This document shows positions 1 to 12,700 of a stretch of DNA of 64,000 nucleotides, piece after piece. The stretch is from contig CM023536.1 in the NCBI GenBank assembly GCA_013350335.1, positions 9,072,207-9,136,206 on the forward strand. Reading direction: 5' to 3'. Under the pieces are notes generated by a model. The model did no database searches. It worked only from the letters and a program-made list of their open reading frames with translations, and was not told the DNA's origin. The DNA is from Chimonanthus salicifolius (lineage: Eukaryota; Streptophyta; Magnoliopsida; Laurales; Calycanthaceae). Position numbers and translations under genes: made by a program. Each line of letters starts with the position of its first letter. Position 1 is the stretch's first letter.

Positions 1-243
1 TATTCATGTCTTCTGGTTTGATAAACATTGTCATAGAGTTTGTGGACTATATTTTGTAACAAAGTCACATCCGATTAGAAATTTAAAATAAGAAAGAACA
101 TGGTCGAGAGAGGAGTTTCACATTACTATATCCTAGATATTACTGAACTATATTTTATTCTTGATATTAGTGGAATATAATTAAGTTATGCTTCGACTAC
201 TTTGCTATTATTTTCAATATTGTTGGACTATTACGTATACTAG
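1..243. repeat. 3'-flank copy of the thionin-like repeat unit
   Basis: The stretch closely matches the sequence downstream of thionin-like copy 1 (from about 9386) and copy 2 (from about 29886), with weaker copies near 10687 and 14640. The window therefore opens inside the duplicated block, just after where another gene copy would end. No gene lies here. Confidence 0.8.
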
Positions 244-244
244 A

Positions 245-335
245 TGAACTTTAATTTTAGAAATTGGTTGCCTTTTCATTTGTTGAATGTTTATCTACAT
301 GCAAATATAAGGTTAAATTGCGTGTCAATTTGTAG
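245..335 (+). pseudogene. promoter-only relic of a thionin-like copy
   Basis: The bases match the proximal promoter of the thionin-like genes: a ttgaatgtttatctacatgc-like stretch followed by the ggttaaattgc block seen before copies 1-3. The match stops at tttgtag, where the intact copies continue to the TATA box. No TATA box or coding exon follows, so this is a truncated duplicate. Confidence 0.65.
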
Positions 336-1954
336 AGCTGAAACTCAGGTCGGGCTCGGATGGCTTTTAATAAACTCAATCCAACTTTTGTCAAATTTAT
401 TGCACCCGACTCAACCCGACGTGAATTGTTAATCCGAATGACTCAACTTGAGCATACTCAAATTTCTCGAGTCAACTAGAGTATTTTTTTTATAACTTGG
501 TGCATTCGGGTTGAGTAGGGTTACTTCGGTTTAAGTCGGGTTGATTTTAAATTTCTCAACCAAACCGACCCAAATAAGGGCCTTCTCCAAAACATATCTA
601 AGTAAGTAGCTTGCGATTTGTTCAATGGTTTAAATCAAATTGATGGTTAAGTTGATCCAATGAAATCCAGTTTATTAGGACACATGACACACCATTCTTC
701 CATCACTTTTCTATGTTAATGATGGATGCCCGAATTATCAAAGGGCTTTCTGTTATAGTTGGTGCATTTACCATAGCCATATCTTTAAAATTAGAACAAC
801 TAACAGTTTTATACCATAAACTAGCTAGTGATTCTCCTATAATTAATCGAGATTATGTTCTAAGTTAATGGCATTCTGTCCATGTAACATAGACTTTAAA
901 GAAATTATTAGCTCATCACCAATTGGAAATGACCAAACATGTAGAACAGAAAGGATGAAAAGTTCAATGAGTAAAAATTATTAGAAGATCATAGTGAAAA
1001 ATAATAAGAGATGCTTTCAATACTAACAATCTTGTAATTTTTTCTTTTATCAGTAAAACTTCTACATGTAAAATTGAAGTCCATTAATGAATTGTTTTGT
1101 CCAAATCAGTTAAATTGGAAGGTTGTTAATGTTAAAAATTATTTTTATTTATTAAAAGTTAAGTTTCATAGGAATAAATATAAAATATAAAAATGGTAGT
1201 ACAATAGAAATATTATGAAGGAAAATCATAATATCTTAGGTGCCCCTTATACTTGTCAGTGGACACCTTGATCTCTAAAAAAAAAAATAATAAATTCGAG
1301 GTGTTCATTGTCAATAGTGTGATTTTTCTTCATTGGGAAAGAGTCGTACTTAAGTTCACTACTGAATTTGAAGTTTCAATCTATTTCTTGGAGGATCTTG
1401 AAGAAGATTTCCGATCAAATTTCCATTATGGTCTTGAATTTGGAATAGTATCTAATTCTTTAAGTGTGTCTTCATATTTCTTGAGTTTAGATTAGCAACA
1501 ATCTTGACCCTAAAGTCAAAAGCTTTTGACTCTAACGTTCTTATGATTTGATTGGAAACTAAAGTTTTTAATTTAATCATTATTTTTATGACGAAGAAAT
1601 CTTAGATCTCCACCAATCCCTGAGTCTAAGGGTATTGTATAAAATTCTGTAATAAAATTATAATAATCAATATATGTTCATCATGTTGACCTAACAAGCT
1701 TCGTCCTTCGTGGTAGGTTGATCAAGCTTATTCTATTTAGAGGCAATTTCATATCTTTGGGGACACTCATGTTTATTAATTTTTTATGCATTGAAAGGTC
1801 TTTTTATTTAATGGAAAGTAGATTTAAATGGGTAAAGATTAGGTCTGATATAGGTAAATCGATTGATTAAGTTGAAATTGTTTTGACATGGGCATAGTTG
1901 ACCCATGTAATTGATAGATGAGTTTTGACTTTGAAGAGGAAGATAAAAGCAAAC
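336..1954. repeat. segmental duplicate of 10861-12436; no gene recognised
   Basis: It aligns base by base with 10861-12436, with scattered substitutions and small indels. The first 250 bases are rich in gggtcgg/cccgac strings, like the TAGGG-type hAT elements at 14059 and 52389, and are probably an old relic of that family. The small ORF at 1253-1495 is interrupted by indels in the other copy, so it is not a gene. Confidence 0.7.
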
Positions 1955-4598
1955 TGTAGAAAAGATAAAACCGAATATATTGTTGAATACCTAAACTATT
2001 ACATGTATTTATAGTATCTAGCCGACCCTAGGGCTAACACAATCAAACTAAAACTTTTAACATAATTCTAAATCAAATATATCTCTAAAGTAGAGATTAA
2101 CTCAAACTTAAACTCTAAATTACATAATAATTCTATTAATATTAAAATTCTAAATATATTCCAACACACCCCCGCAAGCTGAAGTGTGGATGAACGCGAA
2201 GCTTGGAACGTGAAGAAACGGTAGGTGAACTACAAAAGTGGCACACATCGACTGGTCATGAAGATTTGTTGACAGCAAACTGTTTGGCTGCAAAACTTGT
2301 TGACGAGGCAGCATTGATTGGCTACAAAATTACAGACGGCAAATACAGATGGCGTCCTGAAAAACAGAACTTGGCACGGATGACAGCAGTGGTCGTAAGA
2401 CAGTTGTCCGGAAAAAACAGTGATCGTAATATGCGATAAATACAGGCGATGAATAACCTGAAAAACGAGGGACTGAAGTCATCACATTGATCAATCAAAT
2501 CGGAAAGGCCAGCAAAGAATGAGGAGGAATCAGAGTTCTCCAAATAAAATGAGTGGATGAATTCCACAACAAATGGACATGTGTCCAAAACATGCCATCT
2601 CATTTTTGAATAAAGATAAAAACAAGGTGTGCTCGAACGAAGGGTAAGTTGCATCCCTTTCTTCGGCTTCAACAAACTCGAACGAAGGGCAAGTTGCGTC
2701 CCTTTATTTGGCTTCAACAAAGTAGGAGGATAAGGGCAATTTGTGTCCCTTTCTTCAGCTCTTTCCCTTTCTTCTTGGCACATATCATGGTGAGAAGTAA
2801 CAACAAAAACACCCGCAACTACACCAATTATGGTGTTAATCAATTGTATGGCTTCTTTAACAATTTGGAAGAGAGAAAATTCTCTCTCCTCTTCACCATG
2901 ACTTGATTAGGAAGGGTATGCACTTGCACTCTCGTACAAGCTTCAACGAGTCTTGCTTGAAAATTAAATTTAGTCCATAGCTGATGGCTGCCCGAGGAAA
3001 CACAGATTCACAATAAGGAGAGATTACAGAAGTGGACTTTTTACCACTCTTTCCATCAAGATTCACCATCAGATCTTCTCAATCTTCTCAGCCTTCACAA
3101 CAGGATTTGCATTGGCTATAGCATCTCGGCCAGCATTCTCTTGATCCTTCAAAGACAGCCAAGGAATCACCAATATAACTTTTCTATCTCCATTTATTGC
3201 TTAATTGAATTTCAAACATTATCACCCAAGACCCAGCAAAAGAAAATTAGCACCAGAGAACTCAAAGACTTCAATGATGCGTCCCACTTGGAGCTTTCTT
3301 GGGTTTATGCGGTAAAAGATTCCTGATGTAGTTCAGGAAGATGACGAGCGTGCTCTTTCGTGACCCGTCCTCACAGGGAAATTGATGAAAGACATTCTTT
3401 AAATCTTGTCTGCGCATCCAATATTTTTAGTGCGTTTTGTTGGTTGACAATCTTGCACGAGTCTGAGGCTGAAATATCATAGAGTTAAGAACAAAGCACG
3501 ATAACAGATAGGACAGAAAGGCGCAGATCTGAGCTAGATCTGGTTGCAACCGACGCGGGCGAGGCACCTGAATTCCGTCCGGCGCTGAGAGATTCCAACA
3601 GCAAATCTATATTTTTTTTTAGATTCCCACTGAAATCAAACGCCAGATCTGGCTATTTGGGATTCTGGTGGTCGAAAGAGGGTAAATCAGCCTGCAACGG
3701 CGGTAGGTTCTGATGGTTCCTGCTGTTATGAAAAATCGTGCAGGGGAAATGAATCAAGGCAGATCGGTGTGCTGCAGAGCAGAAGCAGCAAGAAGAGGGC
3801 TTCGCATATCGGTGTGCTTCACAGCTTCTGCTCTGCTCGTCACACTAGTTTTCATGCTGCATGTCGTTGGAGGAGTTTACTGGTGGTACATGAATGATAT
3901 CTTTTGTACCCTTTGGTCATGCTTCCTCCAAAATCTATACCACCACTCTCGCATGCTATGTTCATCATCATGGTGAATGATACAATGGTGCGATGGTTTT
4001 GAAGTGTATACTTCTGAGTTCTGATGTATTACAAGAATGGCAGCAGCGGTAATGGTGCTAGGACACTTGGCTGCGATTTGGCTGCCGCTACTGTCTCGAT
4101 CTGATCTCCAAAATGCCACAACGACGGAAAGAAACACACAAGAAAAACGATCTGGCTGGGGCGATGGGTGCTGCTATAAAGAAGAGCAGTGTGCTTGCTT
4201 CTAAGAAGGATTTAGGGATCTGAAAAGGAACACATCTAATGAGGGAAGGAACCTCCAGACAAATTCCAAACCCGATAAAAAAAATAGCAGAGAAACACGC
4301 CTCCTGTGGTATTTTATTTTTTTGCAAGATGACGCTGCAAAAGGCGTTCGTAGGGCTGGACAAAACTAACACTGAGCAAAGTCAACAAGATTTCCCTCCC
4401 TCTCCCTCTGTCAGAAAAGGTTTGGAGAGAGAGACACAAACAATAGCAAATTAGAAAAGAAAATTGAGGATCGAAATTTTGGCTCGTACCATATAGAAAA
4501 TATAAAACTAAATATATTATTGAACACCTAAACAGTTAGTTAAAATCCTAATCACACAATAATTCTATTAATATTAAAATCCTAAATATATTCCAACA
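1955..4598 (-). mobile_element. non-autonomous copia-like LTR retroelement
   Basis: The ends are TG...CA in plus orientation (tgtagaaaag ... ttccaaca), with flanks caaac (1950-1954) and caaat (4599-4603) as a 5-bp target duplication carrying one change. The homologous site near 12436 is empty. The terminal repeats are 1955-2166 and a shortened copy at 4492-4598. On the minus strand the right repeat is followed by tggtacgagcc, a degenerate initiator-Met tRNA primer site. The left repeat is preceded by a gcggggg polypurine tract, so the element reads right to left. I see no reverse transcriptase or integrase in the roughly 2.3 kb interior. The assignment to copia rests on the terminal sequence and tract style only. 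Confidence 0.7.
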
Positions 4599-5013
4599 CA
4601 AATACATTGGCAAGTCATGGAGGCTCCTGTGATTATTTAGAATGGTAGATAAATGTTGCTTAGCTTCACATATTTGAGGTGATCTAAAGACACAAAGATG
4701 GATGAGACCCATCACTTGCATATTTTGATTGGAGAATCTAGTTTGATAGGATGTGAAGGTCTTCAATCAAAGATTTTCTCAAAAGAAAGATTAAAAACTT
4801 AAGCAATAATCTGTCATGCTCTTCTCCACGATAGACACGTGAATTGATACTCTCACTCACGTTATTAAGTCCACTATCATGACCTGACCTCTGGAAACAT
4901 GTGACTCAGTTTTTTTTTTTTTGGAAATGTGACCCACTCAATCTCAACAGGTCCGTAAACTCAATGAAGTTAGGTTCCACGCACACACACAAGGGAAACT
5001 TAGCACATCCGAA

Positions 5014-6217
5014 CAGGGCCGGCCCTGAGATTTCAGGGCCCTAGGCGAGTTTTTAAGATGGGGCCTTTATATACTCACAAAAAATAAAATCATATAATTT
5101 TTTTTATAATGTGTGAAACTAAATAAAATATCATAATCAAATTTATAACAACGTATTATTTAAAATTTATTCTTATTTTGATATGCAAAATTACTATATT
5201 CAAGTTTTTTAACATTTATTTTTCAATAGATAAGATAGCTAATCCATTCAATCTTTATGACATTGTAGATTGAATATAAGATTTTATCAGTTTTAACTTT
5301 GAAAACCTTATTTCTGCATAGGTAACTGTAACTGGTATAATAAACATTATTCTATAAGCAATTCATGCATTTGAAAAACAACAATTCATTCTTTTTATAT
5401 AATTTGGATAATTCATTCTTTTGGTACTGCATCTTTTATCATATTCGAGTGTGACACTAATGCAAATTCTCATTTGAAACGAAGATATTATTATTATTTT
5501 AATTTTTCAATTTTTTAAATTTTTTAAAAAATTAAAAATTAAAAATCATCTTAATTATAATAATTTATACATGTATATTATTTCTAATAAAATCTACATT
5601 GATCAAATGAATAAAGCTATATTTTTTCATCTCTTCAAATTTTAAAAGCTTTAAATTATTTTTAATTCAAAATTATCACCTCAATATAGATTTCTCTTTC
5701 TCTTTATTTAGATGATAGATATATTTTAAAAGATTCTTTATTAATTAAAATTATTTTATTATTGTTAAACTCAATAAAATAAGGATTATAATAATAATTA
5801 TTATGATTGTTACTACCATTATTTTAATTTTTTAAGAAACCTAGGCTTTAAATTGAGTAGAAAATTATTAATATATAAATTTTCAATTTTGAGTGTTCTA
5901 AATTCAAAATAGTTAAAAATAGTCAAATGATTTCAAGTAGTATTAATTCAAATTATTGTTATTTTTCATTATTTTTATTGAATAACTTGATAAAAATTAA
6001 AAAAAAATTATTATAATTAACACAGCCCAGATTTGATCTCAGGTCTTATATCTATAAGAAGGGACAATTCTAACCAACTAGACAAGAATGAATTTGTGCT
6101 TTAATTATATACTATTAACTATTTAACATATAGTGAAAGAGCTTATGGACTTGAGGGCCCTATTTATTTGGGGGTCTTAGGCGACCGCCTACTTCGCCTA
6201 TAGCCAGAGCCGGCCTG
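5014..6217. mobile_element. non-autonomous hAT element (1.2 kb)
   Basis: The terminal inverted repeats start CAGGGCCGGCCCTG on the left and, read inward from the right, CAGGCCGGCTCTGG. The flanks are catccgaa (5006-5013) and catcggaa (6218-6225), an 8-bp target duplication with one change, as expected for hAT. The related site near 26510 lacks the insertion. The interior is very AT-rich and encodes no transposase that I can see. Confidence 0.8.
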
Positions 6218-6814
6218 CATCGGAAAAATCCTACAAAAATTCCAGTCTGAAAGAGGGTCGTCTGGAGGCAAAACCGGTCGCTTTCAAGTAAACCTTTTCG
6301 ATGGGCCTATCACCTAAAATCCATATAGGCTTGCCTATAGGTCCCACCACTATATGCTTTTAGAATTCTTTAGATTTTGTTTCCGTTGAAGATACATTAG
6401 AAGTTGGAAAGTTAAACCAAATCCTACTCCAAACTCCTACAACATGGAATTGCCTACTTAACTATCTTCAATGTAAATATGCTTGTAGCACCTTTAAAAA
6501 CAAATAACAAGACATGGGCTTCAATATGATGTTACAAGTTTTGATCTTTGTAGCAAACAAAACATGAGCATTAGACTTGTGTCATGAGATCTATGGCTCA
6601 TAATTCAACAAATAAGGATGAACGTGTTTTGAACTTAGTTCATCTCTTTTGATTTAATCATGTTTACATAGATGTTGTGGAATATTTTTAATAGCAAACT
6701 AACATGCAATTAGAATATGCTTGGTTCATTTCTGAAAAAAAATTAAATCATGCTACTCTAATGATACATATAATAACAACAATAATATACGATCAGAGTC
6801 TTTCATATCGTCTA

Positions 6815-7010
6815 GGGGTCTCACCTGTAGTTGGACAGGGGACATTTTAACCTGACTAGTCCTTGGAGCATGTACAAGCCTCCCTATCCATATACACCGA
6901 GTAAACAACTACGGGGAGTGGCTCAAGAGGGTGTTGAGCGTAAATCAAACTTAAAACCTCCCTTCATGAAGATAGCTTCTTCACCGTTAGGCCAACCACC
7001 TCTTGAGTTT
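6815..7010 (-). mobile_element. tRNA-derived SINE, degenerate
   Basis: Read on the minus strand, the head gives ggttggcctaacggtg (box A like) and then a box B-like ttaagtttgattt. The body is shared with SINEs at 27135, 13430, 56270 and others. The copy is duplicated with its segment at 27135-27325. Confidence 0.6.
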
Positions 7011-7401
7011 TTATTTATGATAGTTTTGATGTTTACTTTCTATTCAAGCTCGAAATTGGCAATCTTACTCCTTCCTTAATGAAATGTTATTAAATATATA
7101 CCATTGTTTAACAACATTGTTACTTCTAACATCTATGAGTGACAATCATAGTTTAAAAACCCAAAACACACAGCCATGTAAGACTGAGTCGACTCAACTT
7201 GTCAAGATTACGAGTTGAGCAAGTCAACAACATTTTCGAATGTTTTAATCCTTTCCAAAACGCAGGTAAGTACTTTAAGTGAAACATTTTAGAATTTTTT
7301 AATCATTTCGGATTTTGAGTCAACTTCAAGCTTTGAGTTTTCAAACACAGGTGACAATCTATATTGCAGATTTGACATAAATGGACATTCACAGTTAAAA
7401 T

Positions 7402-7488
7402 TAGGGGTGAAATTTGGGTTGGATTTTATAAGTTTTGACATGAGTTGAGTTGGATTTATTGAAAGCCGATCTGACCCGATCCAAATTT
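7402..7488. mobile_element. short hAT-type MITE (87 bp)
   Basis: It starts taggggtgaaatttg and is flanked on both sides by the exact 8-bp duplication gttaaaat (7394-7401 and 7489-7496). The right terminal repeat has lost its last bases. A fuller 94-bp copy at the equivalent site is 13944-14037, so the insertion predates the duplication. Confidence 0.6.
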
Positions 7489-7979
7489 GTTAAAATTAAA
7501 CCTCGTAGCCAAGAATGCAACCGGTCTTAATGCTAAAATGTGCTTGTCAAAAACAATTATCGGTATTTAGTGGGCCCTGTGGGAATATGTAAAGCTACTT
7601 AGATCCATCTATCACTAAAGGTTGGGATTCATTTGGTGGATTTTCCTATTCAATTTGACAAGTTAGTGGCCCAATATAGGACTTGTATAGACCCCTATAT
7701 AAGGAAATATAACATAGAATGGGTCTATCCAGTGATCCATTAAAATATACACTGCATGTATGCCGAGAAATTTTGAATTAGTGTAAACTGTTCAGCGTAT
7801 CTGGTTATGAGTGGATTATAGGTGGGTCCATTAAGATATACTTGGATTAATTTTTTATTAATTCAAGGGGTTTTGTATTTAGAAATGGATTGCCATTACA
7901 TTAGTTGAATGCTTATCTACATGCAAATTTAAGGTTAAATTGCATGTATATTTGCAGCAATAATTAGGGTTTGGAGTCC

Positions 7980-7986
7980 TATATAA
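7980..7986 (+). promoter_or_regulatory. TATA box of thionin-like copy 1
   Basis: TATATAA lies 61 bases before the start codon and is conserved at the same place in copies 2 and 3. The likely transcription start is therefore near 8010, which leaves a short 5' UTR. Confidence 0.6.
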
Positions 7987-8046
7987 GAAGGTCTTGGATC
8001 ATCACATTGTACACAAGCAAAGAGATTCAATAATTATAAAGATAGA

Positions 8047-9206
8047 ATGGAGAGAAAAGGTCTTTTAGTTGCAAATTTGGTAGGTTTAATTTTGATGGCA
8101 ATGGCGGTGGGCCAAATAAGGGCCTCGCCCGACGGGCCCGACGGCTTTTTATGTACCGGCTTATGTGGCGCAAGCTGCAAGACAATTTTGCCTTTGCCTT
8201 ACGGTACTTGTAATAAGTTCTGTAAGTTGATTTGTCAAGGAATAGGCCACTCTCCATTAAAAGCTCGTTTAAAGTGCACATTTCGCTGCTCTTCAAAATC
8301 ATGCATGCACCATCAACTTGGTAACGATCTAAACTTCTTTGTGTGTTGAAGAAAACTATATTAGTTGTTTTTTATTTTTTTATTATTTATTTAAGATCAA
8401 AGTGTCAAGTCATTTAGTGCACTTGATTGGTCTTTGGGTACGTGCAAAACTCTCTAACCGCACACACCAGATAACACTAAGGGGATGACCCTTTTGTGTT
8501 GAGAGCGACTTGAATCAAAGATCTCAAGCCAACACTCACGGGTTAACTATGTTAGTTGTTTATATCTTAATATCTTTTAATTACATCATTCTGACCTCAT
8601 GAGTAAGCAAACATACATCAATGTTTCGTAAGATAAAAAATTTAAGAACTTGAAGAAATGATTAGATGCAGTTGTAATTTATTATACACATTTAAGCCTA
8701 TTATGTATACAGTACTATTTTGTAGGTTTCAAGCCACAATGTTAGAGATTATCTCTCTCTTCAGAACTTGAATTCTTGGAGGGTTAGGTTTGAAATAATT
8801 TGACCTAACCCCCTTACACCCAACTTGAACCTGCCCCATTTAAAGAGGTGTAGAAACCATGTTCTAAACCCTTTATTAAAGGGTTAGGATGATCTCAAAT
8901 CACTTGTAAATGGGTGGGGATCGGGTTTAACCATTTGTTTAATGATGAAAAAAGGATGAGACCCATCTTTAATATAAACCCACACTAATAAGATGTTTAA
9001 GTCTACTGATCAAAGATTTGCAAATACAAAAGTTCAAAAAGTATGGCCTCAGCTTTGAGATCGGCTCTGCACTCATTAGGCAAGGATGTAGTTCCCACTA
9101 TTTTATGCTTATTCAATTGATTTTTTTTCTTTTTCTTTTTGCAGAGGATGAACAAAGCAAGATAAGTTGCATGAAATCCTGCTACGACTCCTGCAAGAAT
9201 GAATAG
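8047..9206 (+). CDS. thionin-like secreted cysteine-rich peptide, copy 1 (two exons)
   Basis: Exon 1 is 8047-8320 and exon 2 is 9145-9206. The donor is cttg|gtaacg and the acceptor is ttgcag|agga; the intron is phase 1 and 824 bp. The joined frame is 111 residues. Residues 1 to about 27 form a signal peptide (hydrophobic NLVGLILMAMAVG, likely cleaved near IRA-S). The mature part has 12 cysteines in four triplets: CTGLCGASC, CNKFCKLIC, CTFRCSSKSC and, from exon 2, CMKSCYDSC. The repeated C-x3-C-x3-C pattern and the size fit the plant thionin-like family, not classical thionins, which have adjacent cysteines. Known members of the family are secreted and presumed to act in defence or signalling; the role here is inferred. 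Without splicing, the frame would read into the intron and stop at 8349 after 100 residues, losing the last triplet. An AATAAA lies 38 bases after the stop. Confidence 0.72.
8400..8545 (-). mobile_element. SINE relic inside the intron of thionin-like copy 1
   Basis: The stretch resembles the SINE bodies elsewhere in the window (cacacaccag, then a gattcaagtc box B-like string on the minus strand). It is also present in the copy 2 intron (about 28700-28850), so it was there before the duplication. Confidence 0.45.
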
Positions 9207-9243
9207 CCGACTCCATTGCCTTTATAAAAATATGTTTATAGTA

Positions 9244-9249
9244 AATAAA
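9244..9249 (+). promoter_or_regulatory. polyadenylation signal of thionin-like copy 1
   Basis: AATAAA lies 38 bases after the stop codon. The same signal in copy 2 (29473-29478) sits directly against a LINE insertion. Confidence 0.5.
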
Positions 9250-9589
9250 ACATGGGCATCATACTCATGATCCAAGTCTTTATGTTAGTAACAAAAGGAA
9301 ATGAGCATTACACACATGTTACAAGTTATGAAATGTGTGGTTCATAATTCAATAAACAGATATTAATGCATGTGCTTTGGATTTTATTCATGTCTTCTGG
9401 TTTGATAAACATTGTCATAGAGTTTGTGGACTATATTTTGTAACAAAGTCACATACGATTAGAAATTTAAAATAAAAAAGAACATGGTCAAGTCAGAGAG
9501 CTTCACGTCACTATATCCTAAATATTATTGAACTATATTTTATTCTAGATATCCTAGTTTCACATCATTATATCCTATGCTCAAGATGA

Positions 9590-9750
9590 TTTTTTTTAAT
9601 GCTGATATTAGTCATATTGGCAATATCATGGCCAATGTATCAACCGATATCGTCCATATGAACAGTGTACAGCCGATACATATTGTATCGGCCGATATAT
9701 ATCAAGACTAAAAAACTTATACATATCGGCTGATAATTAAACCTATGCAG
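9590..9750. repeat. tatcggccgata palindrome family, copy A
   Basis: The stretch contains the perfect 12-bp palindrome tatcggccgata (9686-9697) plus several half motifs (agccgatac, atcggctgat). The same stretch recurs at about 30100-30250 in the duplicated block, and relatives lie at 33435, 53870 and 63243. I cannot assign it to a known transposon class. Confidence 0.55.
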
Positions 9751-12700
9751 TCAACTATCTTCAACAAAAATGACTGAAGCAAAGAAGACATGAGCTTCCA
9801 TATAATGTTATAAGGTTGAGGTTTGTACCAAGCAAAACATGAGCATTGGACTCACGTTATAAGTTATGAGATGTATAGCTCATAATTCAACAAATTAAGA
9901 TCAATGCTTCTATTTTTTAGTCAGAGTTCATCTCTTGTGATTTAATCAAGTCTAATGAAATACGTTTCGAGGCTTAGCTTGGGTTAAGCTCAACATTGAC
10001 AATCTTACTCTTTACTCACTGCCAAACAATTAAAATGTAGACCATTTTTTAACAAATTATTACTTCTAACACATTTTAAAACCCAAAAAACTCAGTCAAA
10101 ATAGAGTAAACTCAACTTGCTATGATTTTGATTCAAGCGAGATAATGAATTTTTATGAATCTTTTATCCTTTTTAAAACCTCAGTTGAGTGTCTTGACTC
10201 AATAGAATTTCGAATCGTGTTCAAGCTTCAAATTTTCGAACACCGGCAAAGATCAATGATTGCATATTTGGCATAAATAAACACTATCACACTCACACTT
10301 GAAGTTAAGCATGGTAATCAATTTATTTGGATGAATGCTACCGGTCTTATTAGTAAGTATGCTAATCAACAACAACTATTGCTCTTATTTGGTGGGACCT
10401 GTTGGAATATTAAAGCTATTGAATTGGGATCTAATTGGTAGGTCTTTTCCATTCAATTTGACAAGTTAGTGGGCCAAATACGAACTTGTATGGACCACTA
10501 AATGAGGAGTTTTAACTTAGAATGTCCAATTAGTGTAAACTACTTGGTGCATCCAGATATGAGTGGACTATATAGTGGGTATATTAAGATGTGCTTCGAC
10601 TATTTTCCAACTCTTTATGTTTGTAACTAAAGGACATGAGCTTTACACTCATATTACATGTTATAAGATGTGTCATATACTTTGACTTTTATTCATGTCT
10701 TCTGGTTTGATAAACATGGTCATAGATTTCAATGAGAAATTTAAAATAAAAAAGAACATGATGTCTGATAATATTTCATGGTCGAGCCAGTGAGTGTCAC
10801 ATCACTATATCCTACATATTAATGAACTGTATTTTATTCTAGATATTATTGGAATATAAATTCGGGTCAGTTAGGATGGCTTTTAATAAACTCAATCCAA
10901 CTTATGTCAAAATTTATTGCACCCGACTCGACCCGACCTGAATTGTTGATCCGAATTACTCAACTTGAGCAGACTCAAATTTCCCGACTCAACTAGAGTA
11001 TTTTTTTATAACTTAGTGCATTCGGGTCAAGTAGGGTTACTTCGGGTTGAATCGGATTGATTTTAAATTTCTCAATCAAACCGACCCAAATAAGGGCCCT
11101 CTCCAAAGCATATCTAAGTAAGTACCTTGCGATTTGTTCAATGGTTTAAATCAAATTGATGGTTAAGTTGATCCAATGAAACCCAGTATATTAGGACACA
11201 TGACACACCATTCTTCCATCACTTTTCTATGTTAATGATGGATGCCCAAATTATCAAAGGGCTTTCTGTTATAGTTGGTGCATTTACCATAGCCATATCT
11301 TTAAAATTATAACAATTATTATTTTTAAACCATAAACTAGCTAGTGATTCTCTTATAATTAATCGAGATTATGTTCTAAGTTAATGACATTCTGTCCATG
11401 TAACATAGACTTTAAAGAAATTATTACCTCATTACCAATTGGAAATGACCAAACATGTATAACAGAAAGGATGAAAAGTTCAATGGGTAAAAATTATTAG
11501 AAGGTCATAGTTAAAAATAATAAGAGATGCTTTCAATATTAACAATCTTATAACTTTTTTTTATCAGTAAAACTTCTACATGTAAAATTGAAGTCCATTA
11601 ATGAATTGTTTTGTCCAAATCAGTGAAATTGGAAGGTTGTTAATGCTAAAAATTATTTTTATTTATTAAAAGTTAAGTTTCATAGAATAAATATAAAATA
11701 TAAAAATGGTAGTACGATAGAAATATTATGAAGGAAAATCATAATACCTTAGGTGCCCTTACTTGTCAGTGGACACCTTGATCTTTAAAAAAAAATAATA
11801 ATAATAAATTCGAGGTCGATCATTGTCAATAGGTGTGATTTTTCTTCATTGAGAAAGAGTCATACTTAAGTCCACTATTGAATTTGAAGTTTCAATCTAT
11901 ATCTTGGAGGATCTTGAAGAAGATTCCCATTGGATCTAGAATTTAGAATAGTCACTAATTCTTAAGTCAGTCTTCATATTTCTTGAGTTTAGATTAGCAA
12001 CAATCTAGACCTTAAAGTTCAAAGCCTGTGACTCTAACATTCTTATTATTTAATTCTTTAACTTTCTTTTTTTTTTATGACAAAGACCCCACATTTCCCT
12101 GAGTATGAGGGTATTCAATAAAATTTTAAAATAAAATTATAATAATCAATTTGTGTTTTATCAGGTTGACCTCACTAGCTTCGTGGTTCATAGGTAGGTT
12201 GATCAAGCTTATCTATTAGAGACATTTTCATATCTTTGAGGACACTCACGTTTATAATTTTTTATGCATTGAAATTGTTATAAAAAAGTCTTTTATTGTT
12301 AATGGAAAGTAGATTTAAATGGCCAAAGATTAGGTCTGATATAGGTAAATCGATTGATTAAAGTGAAATTGTTTTGACATGGGCATAATTGACCCATGTA
12401 ATTTACAGATGAGGTTTGAATTTGAAATGGAAGATAAAACCAAACACATTCGAAAGTCGTGGAGGCTCCTATGATTATTTAGAATGGTAGATAAATGATG
12501 CTTGGCTTCACATATTTCAAGTGTTCTAAAGACACAAAGATGGATGAGACTCATCACTTTCATGAAAGGTTTTCTCAAAAGAAAGATTAAAAACTTAAGC
12601 AATAATCTGTCATGCTCTACCCTGCAATATGCACGTGAGTTGATACTCTAGCTCACGTTATTAAGTCCACTGTCGTGACCCGACCTCTGCAAACATGCGA

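Larger units (their letters stand above)
4599..10610. repeat. segmental duplicate of about 26131-31090
   Basis: This block carries the promoter, both exons and both flanks of thionin-like copy 1, and it aligns almost continuously with 26131-31090, which carries copy 2. The differences include a 1.2-kb hAT insertion present only here (5014-6217) and a LINE fragment present only in the other copy (29489-29746). Much of the block outside the gene is AT-rich spacer without ORFs. Confidence 0.85.

Noticed and set aside
2322..2843. 173-codon minus-strand ORF inside the copia-like element
   Set aside because: Its translation shows no gag or pol motif and has internal near-repeats (KPNKGTQLALRSSLLKPKKG) that look like simple duplication. 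It is not called as a gene, though it is in the element's coding orientation.
8027..8302. Minus-strand ORF over thionin-like exon 1 (also 28328-28603)
   Set aside because: It is an antisense shadow of the conserved exon with no independent support.
8047..8349. Thionin-like gene as a single 100-residue exon (also 28348-28650)
   Set aside because: The last nine codons run into a phase-matched intron with conserved donor and acceptor. The spliced form adds a matching cysteine triplet and gives an even number of cysteines.
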